This document shows, piece by piece, positions 7,919 through 17,652 of a stretch of 47,232 nt of DNA. The position numbers were made by a program, and so were the translations under genes. The notes beneath the pieces are model-generated. The model worked only from the letters and a program-made list of their open reading frames with translations. It did not search any database and was not told the DNA's origin. Numbering within the stretch: the first letter of the stretch is position 1; each line of letters starts with the position of its first letter. The DNA is from Flavobacteriaceae bacterium (GTDB lineage Bacteria > Bacteroidota > Bacteroidia > Flavobacteriales > Flavobacteriaceae): positions 1 to 47,232 of the forward strand of contig JAQWGQ010000036.1 of assembly GCA_029238125.1 (NCBI GenBank), given 5' to 3'.

Positions 7919-10327
7919 TTAATTTCTTAAAGGTTTTCCAGTTTTTAGCATATGCTGTATGCGTTCAAGCGTTTTGCGTTCAGTGCAAAGGGATAAAAAT
8001 GCTTCTCTTTCAATATCCAGAAGGTATTGCTCCGATACATGGGACGGTTGTGATAGGTCACCACCAGCCATGACGTAGGCCAACTTGTCGGCAACTTTTT
8101 TGTCATGTTCCGAAATGTAATGAGCGGCCTCCATAGAGTCTGTTCCCACCAAAAACATTCCAAGGGCTTGTTTGCCCAAAACTTTTACATCCTTTCGCTT
8201 TATGGGTTTGGTATAGCCAGACTCTGCCATTAAAACAGCTTGTTTTTTGGCAATTGCGATTTGTTGGTCGGCATTGACAACAACGACATCCTTGTCTTTT
8301 TGTAAAATCCCCAAATCAAAGGCCTCATAAGCAGATTTGGCCACTTTAGCCATTCCGATTGTGAGAAAATATTCTTGGAGTATATTGAGCTCTACATCAT
8401 TTTTACGAAACGAATCGGATGCCCGTAGTGTCATCTCTTTAGATCCACCACCTCCAGGAATGACACCAACACCAAACTCGACCAAGCCGATATAGGTTTC
8501 TGTAGCTGCCACCACCTTGTCAGCATGTAAGCTGAGTTCACAAGCTCCCCCAAGGGTAAGGGTATGCGGTGCTGCAACGGTGGGTATGGACGAATATCGC
8601 ATGCGCATCATCGTGTCCTGAAAATATTTAATTGCCATGTTGAGCTCGTCATATTCTTGTTCGACAGCCAACATAAAAATCATGCCAATATTGGCTCCAG
8701 CAGAGAAATTAGCCCCCTGATTGCCAACAACCATCGCTTGAAAGTCCTTTTCAGCCAAATCAATACCTTTATTAATCCCCTGAAGAACGCCACCACCGAT
8801 TGTATTCATTTTGGAGTGAAACTCCACATTCAGCACCCCGTCTCCAAGGTCAATTAACGAGCACTCTGGGTTTTGCCAAACGGTTTTCGATGCTCTTAGG
8901 TTATCGAGAATAATGAAGCTGCTTTGACCTGGGATGACATTCATGTTTTTGTTTGGAATATCATAAAAAAGCTGCTGCCCGTCTTTTAATCCATAAAAAC
9001 GTTGGTGGGATTCTTTCGTCATGGCTGTCACCCAATCCGCTGGTTTATGTCCCGCCTCTTTGATAAGTTCAATTCCTGTTTCTAATCCAACTGCATCCCA
9101 GAGTTCAAAAGGACCATGTGTCCATCCAAATCCAGCTTTCATGGCGTCATCTATTCGGTAGATTTCGTCAGAGATTTCAGGAATCCGATGTTGGATGTAG
9201 GCAAAAAGCTCCCCAAAGTTTTTTCGATAAAATGCAGCCGCTTTATCTGTTCCCGAAATTAAAACAGGATAGCGTTCGATCAGATTATCAATCGCTTTGG
9301 TTTTCTCTAGGGTGTCAAATTGCGCTCTTTTTTTTGTTCGGTATTCGAGCGTTTCGAGATCAAAAGTTAAAATCTCAGATTTCCCCTTTTCATTTTTTAC
9401 TTTCTTATAAAATCCTTGACCGCTTTTGGAGCCGAGCCATTGCTTTTCCATCATGGTGTAGATGAAGTCAGGAAGTTGAAATACATCTCTTCGCTCGTCA
9501 TCTTTGCAGTTTTCATACAACCCATTCGCCACATGTACCAAGGTATCGAGCCCCACCACATCAACTGTCCGAAATGTAGCCGATTTTGGTCTTCCAATTA
9601 CAGGTCCAGTAAGCTTGTCGATTTCTTCTACGGTCAGACCCATATCCTTGACTTGATGGAAGAGACTCTGAATACAAAAAATACCAATTCGATTTCCAAT
9701 AAATGCTGGCGTGTCTTTGGCAAAAACCGAACGTTTTCCGAGGAAAGTGCTGCCATAATCCATCAAAAACGAACTGATTTCGGGCAAGCAATTTGGGCCT
9801 GGTATGACCTCAAAGAGTTTTAAGTACCGAGGTGGATTAAAAAAGTGAGTAACAGCAAAATGCTTTTGAAAACCCTCTGATCGACCCTCGTTCATTTTCC
9901 AAATCGGGATGCCTGATGTATTTGAGGTGATCAATGTGCCCGGTGTTCTATGGGATTCAATTTGTTCAAATACACTTTGTTTGATCTCAAGTCGTTCCAC
10001 AACAACTTCGATGACCCAGTCCACATCAGCGATTTGTGAAATATCATCAGATAAATTTCCTGTGCGGATTCGTTTTTTAAAATCCATATGATAAATTGGC
10101 GCTGGATTGGATTTGATCGCTTGCAAAAGATTTCCATCAGCGATACGATTGCGCACAGCAGGGTCGGAAAGTTTGAGACCCTTTGCTTTTTCTTTTTCAG
10201 TTAATTCGTTTGGTGCGATATCGAGAAGTAAGACTTCTACACCAATATTTGCAAAATGACAAGCAATACCAGAACCCATGATTCCAGACCCAATGACTGC
10301 CACTTTTGATATTCTTCTTGTAGTCAT
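7919..10327 (-). CDS. 3-hydroxyacyl-CoA dehydrogenase / enoyl-CoA hydratase, FadN-type order
   Basis: 802 residues. The N-terminal NAD-binding fold opens with VAVIGSGIMGSGIACHFANIG, followed by the dehydrogenase catalytic and C-terminal domains (SNTSGIPI, HFFNPPRYLKLFE, GNRIGIF). The enoyl-CoA hydratase domain is at about 500-700, with the oxyanion region NFSAGANIG, the glutamate in GGACELSLHAD, and EFGVGVIPGGGG. This order, dehydrogenase first and hydratase last, is that of Bacillus FadN and the reverse of E. coli FadB. It does the two middle steps of beta-oxidation. Its ATG overlaps the marR stop by 4 nt, so the two are probably translationally coupled. Confidence 0.9.
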   Translation of the reverse strand: MTTRRISKVAVIGSGIMGSGIACHFANIGVEVLLLDIAPNELTEKEKAKGLKLSDPAVRNRIADGNLLQAIKSNPAPIYHMDFKKRIRTGNLSDDISQIADVDWVIEVVVERLEIKQSVFEQIESHRTPGTLITSNTSGIPIWKMNEGRSEGFQKHFAVTHFFNPPRYLKLFEVIPGPNCLPEISSFLMDYGSTFLGKRSVFAKDTPAFIGNRIGIFCIQSLFHQVKDMGLTVEEIDKLTGPVIGRPKSATFRTVDVVGLDTLVHVANGLYENCKDDERRDVFQLPDFIYTMMEKQWLGSKSGQGFYKKVKNEKGKSEILTFDLETLEYRTKKRAQFDTLEKTKAIDNLIERYPVLISGTDKAAAFYRKNFGELFAYIQHRIPEISDEIYRIDDAMKAGFGWTHGPFELWDAVGLETGIELIKEAGHKPADWVTAMTKESHQRFYGLKDGQQLFYDIPNKNMNVIPGQSSFIILDNLRASKTVWQNPECSLIDLGDGVLNVEFHSKMNTIGGGVLQGINKGIDLAEKDFQAMVVGNQGANFSAGANIGMIFMLAVEQEYDELNMAIKYFQDTMMRMRYSSIPTVAAPHTLTLGGACELSLHADKVVAATETYIGLVEFGVGVIPGGGGSKEMTLRASDSFRKNDVELNILQEYFLTIGMAKVAKSAYEAFDLGILQKDKDVVVVNADQQIAIAKKQAVLMAESGYTKPIKRKDVKVLGKQALGMFLVGTDSMEAAHYISEHDKKVADKLAYVMAGGDLSQPSHVSEQYLLDIEREAFLSLCTERKTLERIQHMLKTGKPLRN

Positions 10328-10776
10328 GATACTTTTTTTTGGGGGGTAAAAATTGATTTTTCTTGTACTTTTTGTAAGATCAACTTGATAACTTTATAGA
10401 ATGATTCTAGTTCTTTGGGACTTACAGCGGATTCAATTGCCTGATTGAACTGCATGACAACTTCACGCGAGAGAGAACGCTTTTCAAGCCCCTCTTTTGT
10501 AAGGCGAATCAAAACGCCTCTACCATCTTCAGGGTTTGGCTCTCTTCGGATTAAGCCCTGATTTTCCATTGTCTTTAAGGTGCGTGACAAACTTGTCGAT
10601 TCCATACCCATCCTTGGACCTAGCGAGGTAGAGGGAACGCCTTCTTCCGCATCAATGCTCAAAAGTGCCAGCCCAGTTGCCATCGTAGCTCCATATCGAG
10701 AGGCCTCTTCATTATACATTTTGGATACGGCTTGCCAAGTTGCGCGTAAAAAATGATCGATTGTTTTTGTTCTCAT
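10324..10776 (-). CDS. MarR family transcriptional regulator
   Basis: 150 residues with a winged-helix MarR core. A helix around ATMATGLALLSID leads into LGPRMGMESTSLSRTLKTMENQGLI (the recognition helix) and the wing RREPNPEDGRGVLIRLT. It sits inside the fatty-acid degradation cluster, 57 bp after the ligase stop and overlapping the next gene by 4 nt. It therefore very likely senses a fatty-acid or acyl-CoA signal and represses this cluster. A perfect 20-bp palindrome at 10797-10816 and a promoter element at 10782-10789 lie directly upstream, as expected for autoregulation. Confidence 0.88.
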   Translation of the reverse strand: MRTKTIDHFLRATWQAVSKMYNEEASRYGATMATGLALLSIDAEEGVPSTSLGPRMGMESTSLSRTLKTMENQGLIRREPNPEDGRGVLIRLTKEGLEKRSLSREVVMQFNQAIESAVSPKELESFYKVIKLILQKVQEKSIFTPQKKVS

Positions 10777-10781
10777 AGAGC

Positions 10782-10789
10782 CAAATGTA
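10782..10789 (-). promoter_or_regulatory. candidate -7 promoter element before marR
   Basis: On the minus strand the sequence is TACATTTG, an exact TAnnTTTG. It ends 5 nt before the marR ATG, suggesting an internal promoter for marR and the three genes after it with almost no leader. No TTG is seen at the usual -33 distance; that zone is occupied by the palindrome. Confidence 0.45.
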
Positions 10790-10796
10790 ATAAAAA

Positions 10797-10816
10797 TTAT
10801 TATGCACGCATAATAA
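10797..10816. promoter_or_regulatory. candidate MarR operator, 20-bp palindrome
   Basis: Two perfect 9-bp arms, TTATTATGC and GCATAATAA, are separated by 2 bp. It starts 7 bp upstream of the candidate -7 element of marR, so a bound dimer would cover the -33/spacer region. Size, symmetry and the TATGC-GCATA core fit MarR-family operators. Binding by the adjacent regulator is inferred from position only. Confidence 0.6.
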
Positions 10817-10833
10817 ATAACAAAAAAAAGGGA

Positions 10834-12600
10834 TTAGCTGTAAATCTCCTTGATAAGGGTATTATATTTTTCAGATATGATTTTTCTTTTGAGCTTCATC
10901 GTGGGGGTGAGGTGGCCCGAATCAATGCTCCAAACATCATCCGTAAGCTTAAATTTCTTTACTTTTTCCCATTGTGCAAAATTGGAATTTGCACTTTCGA
11001 TATCGCTTTCGATTTGATCAATAACTTTTTGATTCTTGGTTAGTTGCTTGGCAGTTTGTAGATTTTCAACATTGCCCATCCACTCGTTTACAGCTTCAAA
11101 GTTAAGTTGAATAAGTGCCGAAGGAAATTTCTGGTTTTCCCCTAAGACCATCACTTGATCAATCAGGGTTGATTGCTTAATCACGTTTTCAATCACTTGG
11201 GGAGCTACATACTTCCCCCCCGAAGTTTTAAACATCTCTTTTTTGCGATCAGTGATTTTCAAAAATCCATCTTCGTCCACATGCCCAATATCACCTGTAT
11301 GAAAATAACCGTTTTTAATGACTTCACCTGTGAGCTCTTGATTTTTATAATATCCTATCATCACATTGGGTCCTTTACAAAGAATCTCACCGTCTTCCGC
11401 GATTTTTACCTGTACATGCTCGACTACTTTCCCAACACTACCAATGCGGAGTTTCCCGTCTCTCATATCGTTGACCGAAATTACAGGCGAGGTTTCCGTA
11501 AGTCCATATCCTTCAACAACTGTCAGCCCAGCGGCCGTAAACACACGAGCAAGGCGCGGTTGCAAGGCAGCACTACCAGAAGCAATCAACTTGAGATTAC
11601 CCCCCAGTGCAGCTTTCCATTTTTTGAAAATCAAAGCGCGAGCGATTGAGAGTTTAAGACTGTAAACCAAGCCATTTTTTTTGTATGGCTCATAAGCGAG
11701 TCCCACATCAACAGCCCAGTTGAATAATTTCTTTTTGACACCTGTTAGGGTTTGCCCTTTGCCATAGATTTTGTCAAATAATTTTTCCAGTAATCGAGGA
11801 ACAGCAGTCATCACATCTGGATTGACCTCATTGAGATTTTCTCCAATGGTTTCCAATGATTCGGCAAAATGTACTTCCGTTGATGTAATTTGATAGAGAT
11901 ACATCAACATTCTTTCATAAATATGGCATAGCGGTAAAAAGCTTAATGCGACTGCTTTTCCATATTCAAGTGGTAAGCGTTTTTGTGCAGCAAACACATT
12001 GGAGACAATATTGTTATGACTCAACATCACGCCTTTGGGCGTTCCCGTAGTTCCAGACGTATAGATGATCGTTGCCAAGTCGTGGGGGAGTACAGATTCT
12101 TTAATCGCGATCACTTTTGATTGATGAGCGGCGTCTCTTCCAAGATTGAGAACCTCAGTCCAATGCTTACACCCCTTGATCTCATCAAAACTATATACTT
12201 CCTTTAGGTTTGGACATTCTTTTTGAATGGATTTGATTTTATCAAAGACTTCTTGATCCGAAACAAAACAGTATTTCGATTCAGAATGATTAATGATATA
12301 TGCATAATCTTCTGCAGTTATGGTCGGATAAATTGGAACATCAATTCCACCGATTTGAAGTACCCCGATATCAACAATACACCACTCTGTTCGGTTATTA
12401 GAAGAAATGATAGCAACCTTGTCTCCTTTGCTCAAACCAAGCTGGAGTAAACCACGGCTGATTTGGTTTGATTGCTCTAAAAAATCCTCTGAAGAAGTAG
12501 AAACCCATTTGCCATTATACTTGGTGTTTAAAGCCCGTTTTACAGGTAAGGTCTTTACTTGATTTTCAAGGATGTCAAATAAGCGAGTCGGTGCGTTCAA
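10834..12600 (-). CDS. long-chain acyl-CoA synthetase (AMP-forming)
   Basis: An adenylate-forming ligase that activates fatty acids to acyl-CoA. Motifs seen are the P-loop-like IIYTSGTTGTPKGVMLSH (about residue 190), GYGLTETSPV, the aspartate in YFHTGDIGHVDEDG and the C-terminal lysine loop DRKKEMFKTSGGKYVAPQ. Length is about 588 residues. The frame is open to a TTG at 12630, but I prefer the TTG at 12600. It gives the N-terminus NAPTRLFDIL typical of the family, and the 12630 TTG coincides with a near-consensus promoter box (CATATTTG). First gene of the fatty-acid cluster, 70 bp after purL. Confidence 0.88.
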   Translation of the reverse strand: MNAPTRLFDILENQVKTLPVKRALNTKYNGKWVSTSSEDFLEQSNQISRGLLQLGLSKGDKVAIISSNNRTEWCIVDIGVLQIGGIDVPIYPTITAEDYAYIINHSESKYCFVSDQEVFDKIKSIQKECPNLKEVYSFDEIKGCKHWTEVLNLGRDAAHQSKVIAIKESVLPHDLATIIYTSGTTGTPKGVMLSHNNIVSNVFAAQKRLPLEYGKAVALSFLPLCHIYERMLMYLYQITSTEVHFAESLETIGENLNEVNPDVMTAVPRLLEKLFDKIYGKGQTLTGVKKKLFNWAVDVGLAYEPYKKNGLVYSLKLSIARALIFKKWKAALGGNLKLIASGSAALQPRLARVFTAAGLTVVEGYGLTETSPVISVNDMRDGKLRIGSVGKVVEHVQVKIAEDGEILCKGPNVMIGYYKNQELTGEVIKNGYFHTGDIGHVDEDGFLKITDRKKEMFKTSGGKYVAPQVIENVIKQSTLIDQVMVLGENQKFPSALIQLNFEAVNEWMGNVENLQTAKQLTKNQKVIDQIESDIESANSNFAQWEKVKKFKLTDDVWSIDSGHLTPTMKLKRKIISEKYNTLIKEIYS

Positions 12601-12627
12601 TTTGATTTTTGATTCAATGTATACTAA

Positions 12628-12644
12628 CAAATATGCATTTATTT
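12628..12644 (-). promoter_or_regulatory. possible promoter with MarR-like half-site upstream of the acyl-CoA ligase
   Basis: The minus strand carries CATATTTG (7 of 8 to TAnnTTTG) at 12628-12635. On the plus strand AAATATGCATTTATTT shares the TATGCA core with the marR palindrome but is only weakly symmetrical. It may be a second, weaker site for the same regulator. This rests on similarity by eye alone. Confidence 0.25.
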
Positions 12645-12670
12645 CTCGAAAAGAAAAAATAATTGCCTAG

Positions 12671-15600
12671 CTAGTTGCTAGTCTGAAACCACTTGTGGGC
12701 ATCTTCAAAGGCCTGAATCCAAGGGGAGATGACATCTGATTTTCGGTCTGCAGGATAATGTGCCCAATTCCATGGAAATATCGAACGTTCTAAGTGAGGC
12801 ATCATCACTACATGACGTCCATCATCACTACTCAGTATGGCGGTTCCATAATCTGAACCATTAGGGTTTGAAGGATACTGATTATAGGAGTAGCTCCCGA
12901 CAATTTGGTAATCAGCTTGTTCTTGAGGGAGTTCAAATCGCCCCTCTCCATGTGCTGACCAAATTCCAAGTCTGGAACCACTCAAACCCTGAAATAAAAC
13001 GGTACTGTTAGGTTGAATATCAATTGTACTAAATACACATTCAAATTTTCCAGAAAGGTTATGACGCATTTTAGGTTTTTGATCGTGAGTTGGGTGCAAA
13101 AGCCCCAGTTCGATAAAAAGCTGACAGCCATTGCATACGCCAAGTGAGAGGGTGTCTGAGCGATTAAAAAAGTTGGTAATCGCTTTTTTAGCTAAGGCAT
13201 TGTAGGTAAAAGTGCCTGCCCATCCTTTTGCCGAACCAAGGACATCAGAGTTTGAAAATCCGCCGACTGCGACAATGAGTTGGACATCCGTAAGGTCCTC
13301 ACGACCAGTTATCAAATCAGTCATATGAATGTCTTTGACATCAAATCCTGCGAGATCCATCATATAGGCCATTTCACGCTCCGAGTTGCTCCCTTTTTCG
13401 CGAATCACAGCTGCTTTAATACGTTTCCCTTCGTCCACAGGGGGAAGTTTTCCACTGAATGAAGTCGGGAATGTAAAGCGTAATGGCGTTTTATCAACAC
13501 TGTCAAATCGTTCTTTTGCTTTGATTGGGTCTGTTTGGTTTTTATCCATCAGAAATGAAGTAGTCATCCAGTGTTTTCGATAGGTTGGAACATGAAACTC
13601 GAAAGATTCATTAGCGCATTGTATTTTGAGCACATCTGATTCATTTGCTTCCCCGATTTCAACGATAGACACACCTTTGTCACTCAGATATTTTGCACTT
13701 TCCGCACTGGTTTGAATCACCACAGCAGGGTTTTCGGCATATAAAATTTGCTCATCAAAAGCAGACAAATCAATTTGCAGACCTACTTTGTTTTCGGCAA
13801 AACACATTTCGAGTAAAGTGGTAATTAGTCCACCAGAGCCAATGTCATGACCAGCATAAATTTCCCCCTTTTTGATTCGGTCTTGTAAGGCGTTAAAACT
13901 GACTTTAAATTGCGTAGCATCACTGACATCAGGTACTTGTCTTCCCACACAATTTTTCAATTGCGCATAGGCAGATCCACCAAGTGGATAGCTCGAATCA
14001 CTCATCGAAACATAGTAGAGCTTACCCTGATTCGGTTGTGCCATCGGCCGAACGACTCCTGTGACATTGCTACAAGCTGCAGACGCCGATATAATTACTG
14101 TCCCCGGAGCCAGTACTTCATCGTTGCTATACTTTTGTTTCATCGACAAGGAATCTTTTCCCGTTGGGATGTTGATGCCCAAAGAGATCGCAAAGTCTGC
14201 ACAGGCCTCAACTGCTTTGTATAAGCGCGCATTTTCACCAGGATTGTTACAAGGCCACATCCAGTTGGCAGACAAACTCACTGCCGAAAGTCCATTTTCC
14301 AAAGGAGCCCAAACAAGGTTTGTCAAGGCCTCTGCAATGGATATTCGACTTCCTGCAGCCGCGTCGGTCAGTGCCACTGCCGGCGCATGTCCTATCGAAG
14401 TCGCAATTCCCTTTTCTCCTTGATAGTCAAGGGAAACCACCCCACAATTGGCCAAAGGCAGTTGAAGAGATCCAACCGTTTGCTGCTGGGCAACGCGGCC
14501 ACCCACACAGCGGTCAACTTTGTTTGTAAGCCAATCTTTACAGGCCACACTCTCCAACTGGAGTAGATTCTCGACATCCTGATAAACGTTTTGTATTTCA
14601 AAGGGAACAGTAGAAAATCGATGTTTTTGGCTTTGATCAACTAAAATGGTTTTGGGTGTCTTCCCAAAAAAATCATCAATCGACAAGTCAATGGGTTTGG
14701 TACTGGTATTTTGTGATTCAACAACAAAATGATTGTCTTCTGTGATAACCCCAACATCGAAAAGAGGGGCACGCTCCCTTTCTGCAATTTTTCGAAGTCG
14801 GGGGAGGTCCTTTTCGCTGACAATCAGTCCCATCCGCTCTTGGGATTCATTCCCAATAATTTCTTTTGCAGACAATGTTTGATCTCCTACAGGCAAAGCA
14901 TCTAGATCGATTGTGCCACCTGTGCCTTCAACCAACTCCGAGAGACAGTTGAGGTGCCCACCTGCTCCGTGATCGTGAATCGAGATTATGGTATTTTTCT
15001 CAGATTCCGTAAGGGCTCGAATGACATTGGACACCCGTTTTTGCATTTCTGGGTTGGATCGTTGTACCGCATTGAGCTCAATTCCTGTGGAAAAAGCCCC
15101 AGTATCTGCTGAGGATACTGCAGCACCCCCCATACCAATACGGTAATTGTCTCCGCCGAGAATCACAATGCGATCCCCTTTTTTTGGCGTTCTTTTCGCA
15201 CTGTGATCGGCATGACCATAGCCAACGCCTCCAGCGAGCATAATTACTTTATCAAAACCTACGGTTTGTCCGTTTTCTTCATGCTCAAAAGTCAATAGTG
15301 AACCCGTAATAAGGGGTTGTCCAAATTTATTCCCAAAATCACTTGCCCCATTCGATGCGCGAATCAATATGTCGAGGGGGGTTTGGTATAGCCAATCGCG
15401 TGCAGGGTTTTGCTCCCAAGGGCGATTAGATTTGATACGCGGATAGGATGTCATATAAACTGCAGTTCCCGCCAATGGGATCGATCCTGTACCACCTGCC
15501 ATGCGATCTCTTATCTCTCCCCCCGAACCCGTAGCCGCACCACTACACGGTTCGACCGTAGTTGGGAAATTATGCGTTTCTGCTTTGATAGAAATAATCG

Positions 15601-16315
15601 AAGGGATTTGTTTTTTCTGATAAGCGCTTGCTCGATCTGCATCTTGTGGAGCAAACTGCTCAATGGTAGGCCCTTTAATAAATGCAACATTGTCTTTATA
15701 TGCCGACACTATGTTTTCAGGATGTTTTTTTGATGTTTTTTTGATTAGGGAAAATAACGAGTCTTTTTGTTCGACCCCGTCAATGTGGAACACTCCATTA
15801 AAAATTTTGTGCCGACAATGCTCTGAATTGACTTGCGAAAAACCAAACACCTCCGAATCGGTGAGGGGACGATCCAGTTGCTCAGCCAGTTGTTCGAGAT
15901 AACGGACTTCATCTGGATTTAGCGATAGGCCTTCTGCCAAATTGTAAGCCGAAATATCATAAATTTCACGAATGGGTTCTGGGCTAATTTCAACGGTAAA
16001 TAGATTTTGATCCAAGTTTTCAAAACGCTCCGAAACCATAGGATCAATGGTTTCACCTGCTTGCAAAGGGGTAAACTGTTCAATTCGAATCATCCCTTTG
16101 ATTCCCATATTTTGTGTGATTTCAACAGCATTGGTGCTCCAAGGCGTAACCATATTTACGCGCGGTCCAACAAAAACACCTTCAATTTTGGTCGTGTTCA
16201 AGCAGGGTTGGTCTCCAAATAGCCAGCTGAGTTTTGTTATAGTCTCTGCATCTATTGCGTTTTGTGTCTGTAAGGCAAATATGCGCTGGGATGCGTCCCC
16301 AAAAAAACAAATCAT
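12671..16315 (-). CDS. purL: phosphoribosylformylglycinamidine synthase, single-chain large form
   Basis: The enzyme makes FGAM from FGAR, glutamine and ATP in purine synthesis. 1214 residues in the one-chain arrangement: N-terminal PurS-like part, linker (LTDSEVFGFSQVNSEHCRHKIFNG), two AIRS-like halves (KAETHNFPTTVEPCSGAATGSGG, then SLSANWMWPCNNPGENA and NIPTGKDSLSM), and a C-terminal glutaminase. The glutaminase cysteine is in LGVCNGCQL, with PHLERSIFPWNW near the end. The frame is open to 16411, but the ATG at 16315 gives MICFFGDASQRIFALQ, the family's usual beginning. It is 96 bp downstream of rsmB. Confidence 0.93.
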   Translation of the reverse strand: MICFFGDASQRIFALQTQNAIDAETITKLSWLFGDQPCLNTTKIEGVFVGPRVNMVTPWSTNAVEITQNMGIKGMIRIEQFTPLQAGETIDPMVSERFENLDQNLFTVEISPEPIREIYDISAYNLAEGLSLNPDEVRYLEQLAEQLDRPLTDSEVFGFSQVNSEHCRHKIFNGVFHIDGVEQKDSLFSLIKKTSKKHPENIVSAYKDNVAFIKGPTIEQFAPQDADRASAYQKKQIPSIISIKAETHNFPTTVEPCSGAATGSGGEIRDRMAGGTGSIPLAGTAVYMTSYPRIKSNRPWEQNPARDWLYQTPLDILIRASNGASDFGNKFGQPLITGSLLTFEHEENGQTVGFDKVIMLAGGVGYGHADHSAKRTPKKGDRIVILGGDNYRIGMGGAAVSSADTGAFSTGIELNAVQRSNPEMQKRVSNVIRALTESEKNTIISIHDHGAGGHLNCLSELVEGTGGTIDLDALPVGDQTLSAKEIIGNESQERMGLIVSEKDLPRLRKIAERERAPLFDVGVITEDNHFVVESQNTSTKPIDLSIDDFFGKTPKTILVDQSQKHRFSTVPFEIQNVYQDVENLLQLESVACKDWLTNKVDRCVGGRVAQQQTVGSLQLPLANCGVVSLDYQGEKGIATSIGHAPAVALTDAAAGSRISIAEALTNLVWAPLENGLSAVSLSANWMWPCNNPGENARLYKAVEACADFAISLGINIPTGKDSLSMKQKYSNDEVLAPGTVIISASAACSNVTGVVRPMAQPNQGKLYYVSMSDSSYPLGGSAYAQLKNCVGRQVPDVSDATQFKVSFNALQDRIKKGEIYAGHDIGSGGLITTLLEMCFAENKVGLQIDLSAFDEQILYAENPAVVIQTSAESAKYLSDKGVSIVEIGEANESDVLKIQCANESFEFHVPTYRKHWMTTSFLMDKNQTDPIKAKERFDSVDKTPLRFTFPTSFSGKLPPVDEGKRIKAAVIREKGSNSEREMAYMMDLAGFDVKDIHMTDLITGREDLTDVQLIVAVGGFSNSDVLGSAKGWAGTFTYNALAKKAITNFFNRSDTLSLGVCNGCQLFIELGLLHPTHDQKPKMRHNLSGKFECVFSTIDIQPNSTVLFQGLSGSRLGIWSAHGEGRFELPQEQADYQIVGSYSYNQYPSNPNGSDYGTAILSSDDGRHVVMMPHLERSIFPWNWAHYPADRKSDVISPWIQAFEDAHKWFQTSN

Positions 16316-16411
16316 AAACACAAATTGAGTTACAAAAATAATTAAATGATTGCTTGTTACGTAAGGAACTTGATGGGAAAGTACTAAGGGTTTCCACTTA
16401 GTTATCAACAA

Positions 16412-17644
16412 TCAAGATCGAACCATTTTCGCCATATAAAAGCCGTCAAAACCGCTTTTAGCGGGACTGACAAATTGCTCTTTTTCAAGGGTGAATTGTT
16501 TGCCAATTTCCGATTGTAGAAAGCCCTCAACCTGGTTTTGGTTTTCCTCTTTTAAAATTGAACAGGTGGCATACACCAGTTTTCCGCCCGGTTTGACCAT
16601 GGTCGCATAAGTATGTATGATGTGTTCTTGTGTTTGTTTGACACGTTCCAAAAAGTCGGCATCAATTTTCCATTTCGCATCGGGGTTGCGACGCAAAACA
16701 CCCAATCCAGTACATGGGGCATCAATCAACACACAGTCTGCACGACCATGCAGTTTTTTGATCACTTTGGTGGATTTGATATGCCGTGTTGTGATATTGT
16801 GTGCTCCAGCTCGTCGAGCTCGGCGTTTGAGTTCGTGGAGTTTATATGGATAAATATCGAGGGCGGTGAGTTGACCTTTATTTTTCATCAAAGCAGCAAG
16901 GTGTAAACTTTTCCCGCCAGCACCTGCACAGGCATCTATAACTTGCATTCCAGGACTCACATCTGTAAAGCTAGCTACCAGTTGTGAGGAGGCATCTTGG
17001 ACTTCAAATAAGCCCCTTTGGAAAGCATCCGTTTCAAATACATTTGATCGTTCTTGCAGGATGAGCGCGTCTGGATATTTCGGGTGCGAAACCGTTTGGA
17101 TTCCTTCGGCTACCAATTCATTTTGAAGCGTTTTTGGATTGGTTTGCAACCGATTGACACGTAAAACTACGCTCGCTTGGCGGTTGAGCGCATCGAGCTC
17201 TCTCTGCCATTGAGTTTCCCCAAAGTTTGCAAGGCCAATTTTGTCTAACCAATCTGTAATCGAGCATACGATGGCTCGATGTTGTTGGAGGCCGTCAAAC
17301 TTCCCTTTGATTCTTCGCGTAGGTGTACCACGAACTTCATCCCAAGCTGGTAATGAAACCCCCTGCAATACCCACCTCACAGAAAGCAGTCGCCAAAGAT
17401 CAACTTTGGTAAATGTCTCCTTTACGCCAGCCAGTTCGGCATACAGTCGCTTCCAACGAATGATTTCGTATGTGTTTTCTGCGATAAATCCACGATCTCG
17501 TTTTCCCCACCGTTTGTCAGACTTTAGTATTTTCGCAATGACTTTGTCAGCTTGAAGATTTTGATTGAAAATGCTATCCAGACAGCTTATAACAGCTACT
17601 GCAAGGTTTTTATGAAGCCGAACGGGCTTTTGGGTTTCCTTCAT
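16412..17644 (-). CDS. RsmB/NOP family rRNA cytosine-5 methyltransferase
   Basis: 410 residues: an N-terminal NusB-like helical region, then an SAM-dependent Rossmann methyltransferase. Seen are the SAM-binding DACAGAGGKSLHLA, DIYPYKLHELKRRARR, and the two cysteines of the catalytic mechanism in DAPCTGLG and YATCSI. The family methylates C5 of cytosine in rRNA; E. coli RsmB acts on C967 of 16S rRNA. The exact target here is inferred. Starts 8 bp after the ABC transporter stop, probably one transcript with it. Confidence 0.87.
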   Translation of the reverse strand: MKETQKPVRLHKNLAVAVISCLDSIFNQNLQADKVIAKILKSDKRWGKRDRGFIAENTYEIIRWKRLYAELAGVKETFTKVDLWRLLSVRWVLQGVSLPAWDEVRGTPTRRIKGKFDGLQQHRAIVCSITDWLDKIGLANFGETQWQRELDALNRQASVVLRVNRLQTNPKTLQNELVAEGIQTVSHPKYPDALILQERSNVFETDAFQRGLFEVQDASSQLVASFTDVSPGMQVIDACAGAGGKSLHLAALMKNKGQLTALDIYPYKLHELKRRARRAGAHNITTRHIKSTKVIKKLHGRADCVLIDAPCTGLGVLRRNPDAKWKIDADFLERVKQTQEHIIHTYATMVKPGGKLVYATCSILKEENQNQVEGFLQSEIGKQFTLEKEQFVSPAKSGFDGFYMAKMVRS

Positions 17645-17652
17645 TGAGTCGA

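Noticed and set aside
16316-16411. 32-residue N-terminal extension of purL
   Set aside because: The family starts at MICFFGD; the extra part is the rsmB-purL spacer read through.
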